Origin: Woeseiaceae bacterium
GTDB taxonomy: Bacteria > Pseudomonadota > Gammaproteobacteria > Steroidobacterales > Woeseiaceae
Assembly (NCBI GenBank): GCA_021773055.1
Contig: JAJFKV010000039.1
Coordinates: 50,699 to 114,698 of the forward strand
Direction of reading: 5' to 3'
DNA length: 64,000 nt
The position numbers and the translations under genes were made by a program. This document shows, piece after piece, positions 63,388-64,000 of this stretch; the first letter of the stretch is position 1; every line of letters starts with the position of its first letter. The notes under the pieces are model-generated. The model searched no databases. It saw only the letters and a list, made by a program, of their open reading frames with translations, and was not told the origin of the DNA.

Positions 63388-64000
63388 GACATCGGCTCTT
63401 ATTGCTTGCTTTGTGTTGTTGCGCAGTGCCATTTGCGGCCGAACCAGGCGCTGACTGGGAACTGCGTCGTGATCGCGAAAGCATTCAGGTTTACACCTCC
63501 GCAGTTGACGGCTCCCGCTACGATGCCGTGTTATCCCGGACTATCATTCCGGATGTCCGCCTGTCGGCGCTGGTCGCCTTGTTAAAGGATTCTGAAGCAT
63601 GTCCACGGTGGGCTGATAAGTGTGTGGAATCCTATGTCCACAAGAAAATCAGCGACACGGAGCTGTTGGTTTACACACACAACAACCTGCCTTTCCCGAT
63701 CAAAGACAGGGACGTTTTGTCGCGTGTGACCTGGTACCAGGATCCGAAAAGTTTCGAAATAATCATGAATAGTGAGGCTACTGCAGACATTCTGCCAGGA
63801 AAAAAGGGAAAACTCAGGCTGCTGGAGGCCAACGTGTCCTGGCGATTCAGTCCGCTACCCAACGGCTCTATTGAAGTGATTAATCAGGCCCACATCAACC
63901 CCGGATCAAGGATACCCGGCTGGGTCACAAACAGGTTATTGGTTGATACCCCTTACGAGACCATGAAATCGTTTGTCGCAGAGGTCCGGAAAACAAAATA
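63384..64000 (+). CDS. Secreted START-domain protein, right end of window, apparent ATA start
   Basis: About 205 codons; the last two bases (TA) are the start of a stop or Tyr codon just beyond the edge. Signal-like N-terminus [19 protein letters not shown], then a START/Bet v1-type lipid-binding domain (WELRRDRESIQVYTS, ACPRWADKCVESYVH, PFPIKDRDVL). The frame is open from 63258 but holds no ATG, GTG or TTG before 63402; GGAG at 63372 sits 8 bases before ATA at 63384, which overlaps the previous TAA stop. The first usable TTG (63402) would cut off the basic n-region. Confidence 0.7.
   Translation, partial: MRHRLLLLALCCCAVPFAAEPGADWELRRDRESIQVYTSAVDGSRYDAVLSRTIIPDVRLSALVALLKDSEACPRWADKCVESYVHKKISDTELLVYTHNNLPFPIKDRDVLSRVTWYQDPKSFEIIMNSEATADILPGKKGKLRLLEANVSWRFSPLPNGSIEVINQAHINPGSRIPGWVTNRLLVDTPYETMKSFVAEVRKTK

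Noticed and set aside
1..64000. tRNA, rRNA, CRISPR arrays and complete insertion sequences
   Set aside because: None seen on reading the intergenic regions; a covariance-model search was not possible here.

Overview
The window looks like chromosomal DNA of a Gram-negative, aerobic gammaproteobacterium. The reasons are the RND/Mla envelope machinery, the many lipoproteins with lipobox cysteines, a DcaP-like porin, and an acetate-switch locus of the kind found in Vibrio and Pseudomonas. GC is moderate to moderately high by eye (not computed). Genes are dense and many pairs overlap at ATGA. No tRNA, rRNA, CRISPR array or intact insertion sequence was seen, and no species can be named from the sequence alone.

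Layout. 1-2860 (minus): NmrA-like protein, RND outer-membrane factor and the start of an RND membrane-fusion lipoprotein. 3034-8296: TolB/TPR regulator, quinone-oxidoreductase-like MDR, class III aminotransferase and an OxyR-type regulator. 8370-9262 (minus): ECF sigma factor with a soluble zinc anti-sigma factor. Diverging from it, 9310-19990 (plus) is a tightly packed ten-gene unit: an Mla/MCE-type lipid transporter (permease, ATPase, MCE protein, PqiC-like lipoprotein), a DUF3313 lipoprotein, a cation:proton antiporter, a Rieske-glutamate-synthase fusion, a DUF5996 protein, a Rieske-thiamine-diphosphate enzyme fusion and a small TrkH-like membrane protein. It reads as an envelope/redox/ion stress regulon.

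20034-30163: a lipoprotein serine hydrolase, an SDR with a signal peptide, then methylated-amine/amine catabolism genes: a dimethylglycine-dehydrogenase-like flavoprotein preceded by a 10-codon leader ORF, a convergent trimethylamine-dehydrogenase-like enzyme, an aldehyde dehydrogenase and a DAO-family oxidase. A 26-base inverted repeat lies between the first two catabolic genes. 30269-38497: small unknown genes, an HNH remnant, and several secreted or lipoprotein hydrolases (two class-C-like serine hydrolases, an S41 protease, an MBL hydrolase with its TetR regulator) plus a membrane-anchored AraC regulator.

38529-43294 is the most novel-looking part: seven diverged paralogues of a small secreted two-cysteine protein family, three in a minus-strand operon and four in a plus-strand operon, transcribed apart from one 220-base region. 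I recognise no named family for them.

44504-58922 is an acetate/propionate module: DUF4212 and sodium:solute symporter pair, CrbS-like hybrid kinase, CrbR-like regulator, acetyl-CoA synthetase, DcaP-like porin, cNMP/CBS/DUF294 protein, DEDDh exonuclease and propionyl-CoA synthetase. 58947-64000: TPR-sulfotransferase, DUF885-like secreted protein lacking the usual metal motif, membrane-anchored DsbA-like protein, and a START-domain protein whose only sensible start codon is ATA.
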